A stretch of DNA of 55,299 nucleotides from NCBI GenBank assembly GCA_003315675.1, contig NIZU01000014.1, forward strand, positions 1 through 55,299, written 5' to 3'. The notes beneath the pieces are model-generated. The model was given only the letters and a program-made list of their open reading frames with translations. It did not search any database and was not told the origin of the DNA. Both the position numbers and the translations under genes were made by a program. Within the stretch, counting starts at the first letter, position 1, and each line of letters starts with the position of its first letter. Source of the stretch: Methanocorpusculum sp. MCE. Lineage in GTDB: Archaea; Halobacteriota; Methanomicrobia; Methanomicrobiales; Methanocorpusculaceae. Shown here one piece after another: positions 19,381 through 28,020 of this stretch.

Positions 19381-19412
19381 GTCGTGCCCCTCGTGGGCAC
19401 TCACATCATTTT
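19381..19412 (+). repeat. Solo degenerate CRISPR repeat beyond cas2
   Basis: GTCGTGCCCCTCGTGGGCAC agrees at 19 of 20 positions with the reverse complement of the degenerate repeat at 10655-10686; the following 12 bases have drifted. It lies 198 bp after cas2, where I-C arrays normally begin after a leader. The leader-like tract 19183-19380 is T/G-rich with homopolymers. Confidence 0.65.
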
Positions 19413-19502
19413 TATATCTTGTATCTCAACTCAAACCTTACACGAAATCGATGAACATCCCAAAATTTTGATACCTTCCTCTTTTCCAGAATCCAATATT
19501 TA

Positions 19503-19551
19503 GGATATCTCCACCGCGTCGGGCTCCTCGCCGGAGTCGCCCTCCCGCACC
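19503..19551 (+). repeat. GC-rich 49 bp dispersed element, copy A5
   Basis: The copy is full-length, GGATATCTCCACCGCGTCGG to CCCTCCCGCACC. It is preceded by TTACACGAAATCGATGAAC, similar to the tract before A3 and to 52963-52980. Confidence 0.85.
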
Positions 19552-19636
19552 TCAAGTCAAGAAATTCGTGTTAAAATTATCTCATATCTCCACAACAGAC
19601 TAAATCTTCCCAAAAATCTTATGCTCCCCTTCCCTC

Positions 19637-19873
19637 TCCCGCCCCTGTCCCCATTTTCGTGAATTTCGTTGGCGGGGTGGCGACGAAGTCGACGACCTTA
19701 GCCGAGCAAACCGAAGGTTTGCGAATTTGTGCTTTTTGGTGTTGGGGGACGGGGGAGGGTAAGATATGGGTCAACACCCAGCAGATTTTCCTTTTTTCGT
19801 GTTTTCGTGGACGTTTTCGTGAATTTCGTGTGATGGATGCGCCAATCAAAAAAAAGAATCCCGTACACCAAAT
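19637..19873 (-). repeat. Right inverted repeat flanking the CRISPR-Cas locus
   Basis: This is the reverse-complement partner of 10141-10373, with the same order of blocks and the same embedded hairpin unit (19672-19722). With its partner it brackets 9.26 kb containing both CRISPR remnants and all cas genes. Confidence 0.85.
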
Positions 19874-19898
19874 CGTTGACACATTTCGAAGATTACTA

Positions 19899-20037
19899 TA
19901 TTTCCACCGCGTCTGGCTCGCAAATCAGAGATTTGCTCAGCTAAGATCGCCGGCTATGCCGTCGATCCGCCTCCGCGCCGGATCGCAAACCGAAGGTTTG
20001 CTCAAGGCTCACGTCGCTTACGCTCCCCTCGCCAGTC
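19899..20037 (+). repeat. Composite of A element and mosaic hairpins at the broken feoB end
   Basis: The left third of an A element (TTTCCACCGCGTCTGGCTC) runs into hairpin GCAAATCAGAGATTTGC, linker TCAGCTAA, hairpin GATCGCCGGC..., then a second piece of A (CCTCCGCGCCGGA) and hairpin GCAAACCGAAGGTTTGC. The element ends inside the feoB reading frame. Confidence 0.7.
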
Positions 20038-21340
20038 CCTGAACCCCGGCGGCAAAGAAGATACCGACAAGCAGCAGGTACACGGGAAGTCTCGCTCCGC
20101 AGGACATAAACGGCGTGATCATGATCGTCAGGAACCTTTCACGCTTTGTTTCCAGGGTTCGGGTTGCCATGATCGCCGGCACACTACACCCGAATCCGAG
20201 GATCATCGGAATAAAGGATTTTCCGTGCAGACCCAGTTTATGCATGACCCGGTCCATAATCACGGCAACTCTTGCGAGATATCCCGAATCCTCGAGGATC
20301 GCAAGAAGCAGGAACAGCAGGAAGATATTCGGCAGGAAGATCACAACCGACCCGACTCCGCCGATGACTCCGTCACACATCAGAGAGGAGACCCAGTCCG
20401 GAGCCGCGATCCCGGCAAGACCTGCCGACGCAAACTCGGCAAGCAGCCCGAAACCTTCCTCGATCAGATCCATAATCGGAGCGCCGATGGTGAATACGAT
20501 CTAGAAAATCAGATACATCACGACAAGAAAGATCGGAAACCCGAACCATCTGTTGGTTATGATTTTGTCGATCCGCTCGGACTGGTTTTTGCCGCCCGCT
20601 TCCATATGATCCACAGACTCGTGCAGAATCCCGGCGATGAACCCATCCCGCTGATCCGAAAAAATCTCTCCGGGCTGCGTTCCGTAGATGCTCGAGATGT
20701 GGCAACTGATCATTTCTACTTCGGGTTCAGCAGAGCCGTGAATGAGGGCCTGGATTGCAGACCAGCGCGATCCGGTGATCGCGGTCACTTCACGAATATG
20801 TTCCTCGAGTTCGTGATCATACCTGGTGCCCATCGCGGAGGGGGCAGGCTGTGAAAGGATCGCTTTGATGAGATCGTCCTTTCCGGTCTCATCGATTGCT
20901 TCGATCCGGACGACCGGGACACCGAGCATCTTTGAAAGATGCTTGGTATCGATCACGAGACCCTCCGCATCAGCATACCGGTTCATATTCAATGCAAGGA
21001 CGAGGGGAACGCCAAGCTCGATCAGCTGAAGGGTTACATAGAGATTCCTCTCCAGATGTGCGGCATCCACGATGTTGACGACTACATCCGGTTTTTCGTT
21101 CAGGAGATAACTGACCGCGATCTCTTCTTCGAGCGATCTCCCGCTCAGACTGTAGGTTCCCGGAAGATCGACGATATCGAGGGTCGTATCGTCATAGATG
21201 ATCTTCCCCTCTTTCTTTTCGACCGTGACGGTCTTACCCGGCCAGTTTCCCACTTGATGGCGCAACCCGGTCAGGTTGTTGAAAAGCGTGGTCTTACCGC
21301 AGTTCGGATTTCCGGCTAATGCAACTGTGATCTTTTTCAT
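20018..21340 (-). pseudogene. feoB: feoB ferrous iron transporter, nonsense mutation and truncated 3' end
   Basis: FeoB is the GTPase-coupled Fe2+ importer. The G-domain is complete: G1 AGNPNCGKTTLFN, G3 DLPGTYSL, G4 as NMNR instead of the usual NMMD. The membrane domain begins after residue ~265. Codon 280 (20501-20503) is TAG between YLIF and IVFTIGAPIMDL; CAG to TAG is plausible. The frame continues through GYLARVAVIMDR and GFGCSVPAIMATR, then ends at codon 441 in repeat sequence. About 200 residues of the usual ~650 are missing. The gene overlaps feoA by 4 bases. The two lesions imply loss of function unless another feoB exists. Confidence 0.85.
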
Positions 21341-21558
21341 ACATTAGCCACGCAGATGTCTGCAGCATCTTCTTTTCGTATGGCGAGCTGACATCCTCTA
21401 ACCGATATCATCATTGGGTCTCCAAGCGGAGCGACACCGGTGACCCGGACGCAGCAGCCGCGGGTGAGTCCGAGTTCGAGCAGCCTGCTCTGGAAGCCGC
21501 AGTTTGTTCCATTGGTAAATCCAAGGTCGATGCAGATTTTCCTTTCGGAATATCGCAT
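21337..21558 (-). CDS. feoA: Ferrous iron transport protein A
   Basis: The 73-residue SH3-fold protein is a small cytosolic partner of FeoB. It matches the family pattern with SRLLELGLTRGCCVRVTGVAPLGDPMMISVRGCQLAIRKEDA. It is intact and overlaps feoB through ATGA. The longer frame to 21605 in another phase is a shadow. The AT-rich stretch upstream (21560-21600) should contain the promoter; I see no convincing iron-regulator operator. Confidence 0.88.
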   Translation of the reverse strand: MRYSERKICIDLGFTNGTNCGFQSRLLELGLTRGCCVRVTGVAPLGDPMMISVRGCQLAIRKEDAADICVANV

Positions 21559-21749
21559 AACCGTAATGATTCATTTTGCATACAAATTACTCTCTTTTTC
21601 GGCACGTATATCCGGGAGCCGAAGGAGTTTGGGATGTATTTTACCTGCCTGAAAAATTACGGCAAATCGGGTATAAAACCGAAATTAAGCGCGGTATCCG
21701 TGGTCTTTGCAGGGATTTATATCTCCGCAGATCAAACTAGTACTGCTCT

Positions 21750-23162
21750 ATGACCGAGATCATTTCAGATCCGTTCCGTCAGAAACTGCTCCTTGTAGCC
21801 GTGGGTATTGCGGTATTTATGGATGCGCTCGACGGCTCGGTCGTGAATATCGCTCTGCCGGTGATCGCCGAAGAGTTCGGCGCCGATGCCGGCACGATCT
21901 CGTGGGTGAGCGTGGCATATCTCGTAACGGTTGCCGGGCTCATTCTCATCTTCGGAAAACTTGCCGATCATGGGCATGTGAAGATTCTTTTCATCGCGGG
22001 TTTCATTCTCTTTACGCTTGGTTCTGTATTCTGCGGGTTATCGCCCGATCTGTTAATCCTCATCATCTCGCGGATATTCCAGGGGGCTGGGGCCGCGATG
22101 ATCGCCGCATCCGCGCCGATGATCTGCGTCAAGTATCTTCCGGCAAAGATGCTGGGGGTCTCGATGGGTGTTCTGACAGCGGCAAGTTCCATTGGATTTG
22201 CCATCGGCCCGGCGATCGGCGGCGTGATCACTCAGCTTCTCTCCTGGCACTGGATTTTTTTCATCAACATACCGATAGGGATCTTTGCCGTGCTGTTTGC
22301 AGTCAGAATCATTCCGCGGGCCCTTGTCCCGGAACGCTCCTTCTTTGATCTGTCCGGCGCGGCTGCGCTTTTCTGTCTGATGGTCTCAGGCGTGTTTGCG
22401 CTGGAGCGTCTCCCGCATCTGGGTTTTTTCGATCCGCTGATCATCGCCGCGGTCTGCGTATGCCTTATCTCGCTCGTCCTCTTCTGTATAGCTGAGCTGA
22501 GAAGCAGTCATCCGATCCTCAACATCCGCGTTTTCAAAAAGCGGCCGCTGACGTTTGTGGTGACGGCGTTTCTGATCAGCCAGATTACCAGTGCGGGGAT
22601 CTTCTATCTTCTTCCGTTTTATTTATCGGCAGGGGTGAATTTGGATCTGGCAGCAAGCGGTATTATGCTTTTTATCCCGCCGGCGGTCACCGCAGCGCTG
22701 AGTATCCCGCTCGGTCACTGGTCCGATCTGTCTGGGCGGCGCGTGTTTGCGGTTGCCGCATTCGGCGTGCTGGCCGTAACGAATCTGATCTACGCCTTCA
22801 TCGTTCCCGAATGGGGTCTGATCCCGCTTGCGGGCAGTCTTCTTCTGCTTGGGCTTGTCTGGGGTATCGGCGGCGGGCCGGCGTCCAGCAGGGTCGTCGA
22901 GCTGATGCCGAAAGGTGAAGAGGGAACCGGGTCGTCTCTGATGATCACGACGATGTACTTCGGTTCCGTTGTCGGAATTGCGCTGTATGCCGCGATATTC
23001 ACCGCGGCGACATCTGCAGCGGGCAGCATCGTCTCGTTTGCCGATCTGGATTACGCGACCTTCATGTACGGATTCCATATCACGAATGCGGCCGGCATAC
23101 TCATCGCCGCCGCGGCTCTGATCTTCTCGGCTATCGTGAAAGATCAGGCACGGGACAAATAG
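21750..23162 (+). CDS. MFS drug exporter, DHA2 (EmrB/QacA) family
   Basis: The 470-residue, 14-segment major facilitator probably exports toxic compounds by proton antiport. Motif D1 (FMDALDGSVVNIALPVIAEEF) lies in segment 1, motif A as GKLADHGHVKILF after segment 2, and motif C as GFAIGPAIGGVITQLLSWHWIFFINIPIG in segment 5, which defines antiporters. Length and topology are normal. No TetR/MarR-type regulator is adjacent. The start ATG follows TAGTACTGCTC with no obvious ribosome site, and the substrate cannot be predicted. Confidence 0.88.
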   Translation: MTEIISDPFRQKLLLVAVGIAVFMDALDGSVVNIALPVIAEEFGADAGTISWVSVAYLVTVAGLILIFGKLADHGHVKILFIAGFILFTLGSVFCGLSPDLLILIISRIFQGAGAAMIAASAPMICVKYLPAKMLGVSMGVLTAASSIGFAIGPAIGGVITQLLSWHWIFFINIPIGIFAVLFAVRIIPRALVPERSFFDLSGAAALFCLMVSGVFALERLPHLGFFDPLIIAAVCVCLISLVLFCIAELRSSHPILNIRVFKKRPLTFVVTAFLISQITSAGIFYLLPFYLSAGVNLDLAASGIMLFIPPAVTAALSIPLGHWSDLSGRRVFAVAAFGVLAVTNLIYAFIVPEWGLIPLAGSLLLLGLVWGIGGGPASSRVVELMPKGEEGTGSSLMITTMYFGSVVGIALYAAIFTAATSAAGSIVSFADLDYATFMYGFHITNAAGILIAAAALIFSAIVKDQARDK

Positions 23163-23236
23163 AAAAAATCCGTGAGTTTTTCAGCCGGCAAAACCGCAAC
23201 TTAATAAAGAGAGGAGAGCTAATCTAAGTGGAGCAA

Positions 23237-23309
23237 GGGGCCGTAGGGTAGCCTGGAATCCTAGGAGACTGGGGGTCTTCTGACTCGCGTTCAAATCGCG
23301 GCGGCCCCA
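23237..23309 (+). tRNA. tRNA-Pro (GGG)
   Basis: The acceptor arm GGGGCCG pairs with CGGCCCC, with A as discriminator. The D-arm is GGGTAGCCTGGAATCCT, and the anticodon arm GGAGA-CTGGGGG-TCTTC gives anticodon GGG. The T-arm CGCGTTCAAATCGCG is regular. CCA is not encoded and no intron is present. It lies 21 bp upstream of the DUF89 gene on the same strand. Confidence 0.95.
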
Positions 23310-23329
23310 TACCTGTTTGGAGAGTTTTT

Positions 23330-24187
23330 ATGAAGTTGGCACCGGAATGCAGGACTTGTCTTCTGACAAAAGTCCGTTCACAATCACAAATCGTAACGAA
23401 CGACGAGGAGGTTTTGGCAAGAGTCACCGCCGAATGCACGGAGGTGTATGATCGGTTTATCGAGCAGGATCCGGGGATAACGATAGCCGCGGGTGAGGTA
23501 CACCGGACCTGCTATGCGCTGATCGGGTCAGCCGATCCGTACACGGAGATGAAACGCCAGGACAACACGGGTGCGATCCGGGTCGCCGGGGCCGTCCGTC
23601 CGAAACTCCACACTCTTCATGATTACATGACCGCCGCGATCATCGGCAACACCATCGATTACGGCGTGACCGGGCACGAGGTCTCGACTGATCTGGTTGC
23701 ATTTTTCGAAAAGATGCTTGCCCAGGGCCTGGCGCTCGACGACTCGGAGGAGTTTTTCAAGCTTGCCGACCGCGTGGTCTACTTCACCGACAACTGTGGG
23801 GAGGTCATTTTTGACAAGATGTTCTGCGAAGAACTGAGAAAGAACGGCTCACACGTGACCATCGTCGTGAAGGAAAAACCGATGCTGAACGATTTGACGG
23901 TGAAAGAAGCGGCGGAGATCCGGCCCGAGGATGCAGCAGATGTCGTGTATCACTCGGGCGGCGGGGCGCAGCTGGGGGCCCATCCGCCGTACTTCCCGCC
24001 TGAAGTCCGTGACGCGGTCGATCATGCCACGCTGATCATTGCAAAAGGTCTTGCAAACTACGAGAGCCTGACCAAGTATTCTCTCCGGCCGCCGATCGCC
24101 TATCTGCTGATGGTAAAATGCGACGCTGTCGGCAGGGACGTCGGCGCAAAAAAAGGAGAGATGATCGCAGTTCTCAGGCGTCAGTAG
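23330..24187 (+). CDS. DUF89/ARMT1-like family phosphatase
   Basis: The 285-residue protein belongs to the DUF89 family, metal-dependent phosphatases that hydrolyse damaged or side-product sugar phosphates. The N-terminal Cys-containing segment (PECRTCLL) is typical of the archaeal subgroup. Metal and phosphate residues fall in VVYFTDNCGEVIFDKMF (Asp-Asn), VVKEKPMLNDLT and IIAKGLANYESL. The physiological substrate in methanogens is unknown. Its ATG is 21 bp after the tRNA-Pro 3' end, so it is probably transcribed with the tRNA. It converges with and overlaps the YwbE-like gene by 7 bases. Confidence 0.8.
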   Translation: MKLAPECRTCLLTKVRSQSQIVTNDEEVLARVTAECTEVYDRFIEQDPGITIAAGEVHRTCYALIGSADPYTEMKRQDNTGAIRVAGAVRPKLHTLHDYMTAAIIGNTIDYGVTGHEVSTDLVAFFEKMLAQGLALDDSEEFFKLADRVVYFTDNCGEVIFDKMFCEELRKNGSHVTIVVKEKPMLNDLTVKEAAEIRPEDAADVVYHSGGGAQLGAHPPYFPPEVRDAVDHATLIIAKGLANYESLTKYSLRPPIAYLLMVKCDAVGRDVGAKKGEMIAVLRRQ

Positions 24188-24375
24188 ATCTCCTGTACCC
24201 GGCCGACCGATCCGTCGGTGAGTCTGACCTTGATCCCGTGAGGATGTGATTGGGAGTTGGTCAGGATTTCTGCAACCCGCCCGAACGTCAAAGCTCCCGT
24301 TCCCTGATCTTTTTTCAGGATTATCGCCACCGCATCTCCCGGATGAATATTACTGCGCAGATTTCCCTTGTTCAT
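24181..24375 (-). CDS. YwbE-like small conserved protein (DUF2196)
   Basis: This is a 64-residue basic protein matching the YwbE pattern: IHPGDAVAIILKKDQGTGALTFGRVAEIL, then HPHGIKVRLTDGSVGRVQEI. The family is widespread in archaea and Firmicutes with no proven function; its small beta-barrel character suggests nucleic-acid or ribosome contact, which is inference. The start at 24375 (MNKGNLR) is preferred to one three codons earlier, but either is possible. Confidence 0.75.
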   Translation of the reverse strand: MNKGNLRSNIHPGDAVAIILKKDQGTGALTFGRVAEILTNSQSHPHGIKVRLTDGSVGRVQEIY

Positions 24376-24485
24376 GATACACATTACTAGTTGGAAGCCC
24401 GGGTAAAAGTAATGTCTCTATCTTTTCTTCTCACGTAATAATTTCGGTAAGTTTCGCGGCATATCAACATGTTCAGTTATACTCA

Positions 24486-25442
24486 TTATCGTAAATTGAG
24501 AGAATAGTTCGTATCTGTTGAACTAAGCTGGTTAAGATAGGATGTATTTTCTACTGTTTCGATGGTATCTTCCGGGACATTTTTCAGCACATACTGTCTG
24601 AATGTATCATACCCTTCCTCTTCGATCTGGATGCGGAATCGTTTATTTTCCGAGGCGAACCGCCGGACCCAGTCAAGAATCCCTTCCACGACCAGCATCG
24701 CGGATTCCTGCGTAGAGACCGTGGTAAGATAACGTGCAAGATGCGGGAAACGCCCGTGACTTCCGCCGACCATTATCTGATACCCGAGTGGTTTGCCGGT
24801 TATCACGTTGAACTGGCAGGTATGGATACAATTCCCGCAGGTCGTACAAATTTCCTCATTGAGAATAACCGCGCCATGCTTAACGAAAAGTGCCTTTTCT
24901 TTGCAGTAATCAACGCATGTACCGCATCCCGAACACAGGGTGGGATTTCGTATCGGTTTTTGGACGCCGATGATGCCGATATCACTGACCCAGCTGGAAA
25001 CACAGGAATTCGGGCAGGATGATACTGCAATACGTATACGAAGCGGAAGTTCCATGCGGAAATAGCGTTTGTCAATTTCTTTGGCAAGAGTGCTGCTGTC
25101 GATATTTGCAAGTTTGCACCGGTCCGTTCCCGGACAGGCGACTACATTTACCACTTCGGTAAATTCCGCTCCGACCTGTGTCCCGTTTTCTTCCAGCAAA
25201 CCCGCCATCTCCTCAAGATCATGAGGATCGACATGCGGGATCTCTATCGACTGGCGGTTTGTCAGATGGAGAGAACCGTTGCCGAATTTCTTTGCGACCG
25301 CAACGAGACCGCCCATCCGTTCTACGGTTATGTCACCAGCCGGAATCCGTATCCTTACCGTACAAAGATCGGCATTTTTCTGGGTGATTACGCCTCCGAG
25401 GGTATGGACCTGCTGACCGCGCCGTTCAAAATGTATGCTCAT
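24486..25442 (-). CDS. Small siroheme sulfite/nitrite reductase-like protein with ferredoxin domain
   Basis: The 318-residue protein combines a sulfite-reductase half-repeat with an inserted 2[4Fe-4S] ferredoxin. The N-terminal ferredoxin-like repeat has LTNRQSIEIPHV. The siroheme/4Fe-4S ligands fall in VVACPGTDRCKLA and SSCPNSCVSSWVSDIG. Clusters follow in CSGCGTCVDYCKEKAL and CTTCGNCIHTCQFNV. The C-terminus has GGSHGRFPHLARYLTTV. Such group II Fsr-like proteins are frequent in methanogens, and true sulfite reduction is unproven. It lies 55 bp downstream of fwdC on the same strand without a clear terminator, so co-expression with fwd is possible. Confidence 0.85.
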   Translation of the reverse strand: MSIHFERRGQQVHTLGGVITQKNADLCTVRIRIPAGDITVERMGGLVAVAKKFGNGSLHLTNRQSIEIPHVDPHDLEEMAGLLEENGTQVGAEFTEVVNVVACPGTDRCKLANIDSSTLAKEIDKRYFRMELPLRIRIAVSSCPNSCVSSWVSDIGIIGVQKPIRNPTLCSGCGTCVDYCKEKALFVKHGAVILNEEICTTCGNCIHTCQFNVITGKPLGYQIMVGGSHGRFPHLARYLTTVSTQESAMLVVEGILDWVRRFASENKRFRIQIEEEGYDTFRQYVLKNVPEDTIETVENTSYLNQLSSTDTNYSLNLR

Positions 25443-25497
25443 AAAAAATCAGGGATCCTTTTAAAAAATCCAAAAAAAAGAAATGTTTTGGACATCA

Positions 25498-26298
25498 TCA
25501 CTTCTTCAGATACAGCTTTGCGTAAATCGGCTGACCTTTGCGTGTCGGGTGACGTTCTCCGTGATCTCCTTCAAAGACGGAGAATACGGCAGTTGTCCCG
25601 GCAACGGTGAGTTCGGCTTCGCCGGCCGGAGCGTATCCGGGCATCATCACATCGACAGTTCCGAAAAGATAGATCTCTCCTCTCGATGCCTGTCCGCCTA
25701 ATCTGCTTTTTGCATTGCCGTGGATAATGACCTTTCCGCCGTCGGCGTGGGTCATGACATGGACATCGACATTGCCGCCGATCTCGATCTCGCCGCCGGT
25801 CATGAACGTTCCACAGTCACTGCCGACATCGCCCTTTACGGTTATCTTTCCATTGCTCATTCCCCGCCAGTCGCCGCGGTAGGATGCTCCGAGATAGTTT
25901 CCGGCGTTGCCGGTGATAGTCAGGTCGCCGCCGCTCATCGCGGTCGCAGCAAAGTGACCTACGCTTCCGTTCACGAGGATTTTTCCTCCGCTCATCCTGG
26001 AACCGACGTACATATCGGCATTGCCGTTCACGACGACTTCGCCGGCCGACATTTTCGCACCGATGTATTTCACTTTCCTGAGATCGCCGTTAAAGACAAG
26101 ATGCGTTTCAGCCGCGGTTGGTCCTGCTTCTCCGGAAACGGTGAAGTAGTCTCCTATCTTTTCCACCGTTTTACCGATGAAGACAGGGAGTTCTGCTATC
26201 TCATCCGCTTTTTTTCCGGCAAGTGCATCCGGCGTGAAACAATCGGCTTCCAGATAGAGATCCGGCTGCTTTTTGATGGTAATTGTTACTGTATTCAT
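25498..26298 (-). CDS. fwdC: Formylmethanofuran dehydrogenase subunit C
   Basis: FwdC is the beta-helical structural subunit that holds the FwdA and FwdB active sites together in the cytoplasmic complex reducing CO2 to formylmethanofuran. The 266-residue protein shows the repeating GxxxGG pattern of a GltS-C-terminal-like beta-helix (GNADMYVGSRMSGGKILVNG, GNAGNYLGASYRGDWRG). Normal length, intact. It starts 12 bp after fwdA and is the last subunit gene here. FwdF/G ferredoxin subunits are not in the window. Confidence 0.93.
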   Translation of the reverse strand: MNTVTITIKKQPDLYLEADCFTPDALAGKKADEIAELPVFIGKTVEKIGDYFTVSGEAGPTAAETHLVFNGDLRKVKYIGAKMSAGEVVVNGNADMYVGSRMSGGKILVNGSVGHFAATAMSGGDLTITGNAGNYLGASYRGDWRGMSNGKITVKGDVGSDCGTFMTGGEIEIGGNVDVHVMTHADGGKVIIHGNAKSRLGGQASRGEIYLFGTVDVMMPGYAPAGEAELTVAGTTAVFSVFEGDHGERHPTRKGQPIYAKLYLKK

Positions 26299-26310
26299 AC
26301 GTGTATCTCC

Positions 26311-28020
26311 TTATTGTACCGCATCGATTTTCACGGCGCACGGATTTTTCATGAATTCATGTTCAGTGACTTCGTAGTTGTTCTTCGTAACGGAGTAATA
26401 CTTAACAAACGTCATATCGATGTCGCGTTCAACCTGGCGGTTGGGTTTGGTCGTCACATCGACCCAGTAGGTCTTCTTATTACCGTTGCTTACCAGTTCT
26501 CCGTCGTTGAGAATGACTTCGCCCGATTTTATCAGGTATTTTGCATGAGAGAATGCCCATTCGATCTTTTCCGGATCTGAGTCGGTCTCCGGGTTGTAGG
26601 GATACACGGCAACATCGGCCTGCATTCCGGGAGCTAAACCGCCAATAGACGAGCTAAGACCCAGCGCTTTTGCCGTTCCTGCTCTGGTCATCTGTGCGAT
26701 TTCGTAGAGCGTCAGTTCGCGGTCGATCGAACCGAGCGTTGACCGGTCGCGGACCTTGTCTTCGTTCTTCATCGAGGCGAAGACATCGTTTCTCGCTTTC
26801 TCGCTCATGAGCCATTTCATGACTCTCGGGTATCTCCAGAATGGTCCGGCATTCGGGTGGTCCGTCGTCAGGTGGCAGCGCATGTGATCTTTTGCGAGCA
26901 GAGCCATCTCAAGACCGATGGACCACTGGACACCGCATACATACACATCCTTACTGTACACATACGGCACAATCCCAGACCCGCATTCCAGTTCTACATC
27001 GGTGTTTGCCCACTTCAGATGATTGAGTTTGTTCAGGTGGTACTCGAACGGACCGTCGCCGGTCATGGTCGTCGTCTCGTCCAAAGTAACGAATCCGACA
27101 TCGCAGGTGACGGCCGGATGGCTGTTGATGTAGTCCATGACTTCTTCGCCTTTCGACTCGAAGTCGGCCCAGGTCGTTCCGCCGTAGGAGTGGAACTGGA
27201 TATGGGTGTGGTGCAGTACCTGGTCTCTGTTGAAGTTGTTGTTTGGTTTGATACCTTCACTGAGTTTCAACGTGTCGAGCGTGGTTATGTAGTTGCCCGG
27301 ATTTCCAAGATTATTGGAATGGAGATGCAGCGAGTGGGGAAGATGCAGATACTCGTTGACTTCCATAAGACCGCTGACGATCTGTTTGGGCGTGATGTCG
27401 AAGTACGGGACCGGGTCATCGATACTGAGGCAGTTTAATCCCCACGCCCAGGCTTCCGTTCCTCCGGGATTCACGCATTTAATACCGTAACCCTTGGTCG
27501 AACGCAGCAGCCAGGCAGCGTAGGCAGCCGCGTTCTCAATCTCGCCGCGTTTGAGATAATCGAGAATGAACCAGTTGTTTCCAAACATCGGAAGGGCTGC
27601 TTCATCGAGGATAGGGGTATCACGCAGTTCTTCATGGGTGTGACGTGCATAGAGCGGCGGCATTGCCGCTTCAATTACGGTCGTATATCCCATGTCGGCA
27701 TATGTGTAGGCTGTTTTGAAGACCGTCGGCACCGATGTTCCGCCAGACATGTGACGAATGCCGCGGTAAGGTTCATAGGCCGACTGCATTTTGTCTTCCG
27801 GACGGAAGTTCCTGCCGACGTTGACTTTGGCTCCGGCTACGTGTGAATGGATATCGACACCGCCGGCCATAACCACCATGCCTGATGCATCGATGGTTTT
27901 TTCAGCCTTAGAAAGATTTTTGACGATTTTTCCGTCCTCAATGATGATATCTTTTTTCTCTCCATTGATACCCTGTGTCGGGTCAACGACGAATCCGTTT
28001 TTGATGTGTATCGAGGTCAT
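26311..28020 (-). CDS. fwdA: Formylmethanofuran dehydrogenase subunit A
   Basis: This 569-residue amidohydrolase-fold subunit condenses the formate made by FwdB with methanofuran at a binuclear metal site. Ligands are visible as HxH at residues 58 and 60 (GGVDIHSHVAG), then HSLHLHSNNLG, and TTDHPNAGPFWRYP near the C-terminal half with the catalytic Asp. The length is typical. The start overlaps the fwdB stop by one base (TAATG), indicating tight translational coupling. The frame is clean, unlike fwdB. Confidence 0.95.
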   Translation of the reverse strand: MTSIHIKNGFVVDPTQGINGEKKDIIIEDGKIVKNLSKAEKTIDASGMVVMAGGVDIHSHVAGAKVNVGRNFRPEDKMQSAYEPYRGIRHMSGGTSVPTVFKTAYTYADMGYTTVIEAAMPPLYARHTHEELRDTPILDEAALPMFGNNWFILDYLKRGEIENAAAYAAWLLRSTKGYGIKCVNPGGTEAWAWGLNCLSIDDPVPYFDITPKQIVSGLMEVNEYLHLPHSLHLHSNNLGNPGNYITTLDTLKLSEGIKPNNNFNRDQVLHHTHIQFHSYGGTTWADFESKGEEVMDYINSHPAVTCDVGFVTLDETTTMTGDGPFEYHLNKLNHLKWANTDVELECGSGIVPYVYSKDVYVCGVQWSIGLEMALLAKDHMRCHLTTDHPNAGPFWRYPRVMKWLMSEKARNDVFASMKNEDKVRDRSTLGSIDRELTLYEIAQMTRAGTAKALGLSSSIGGLAPGMQADVAVYPYNPETDSDPEKIEWAFSHAKYLIKSGEVILNDGELVSNGNKKTYWVDVTTKPNRQVERDIDMTFVKYYSVTKNNYEVTEHEFMKNPCAVKIDAVQ

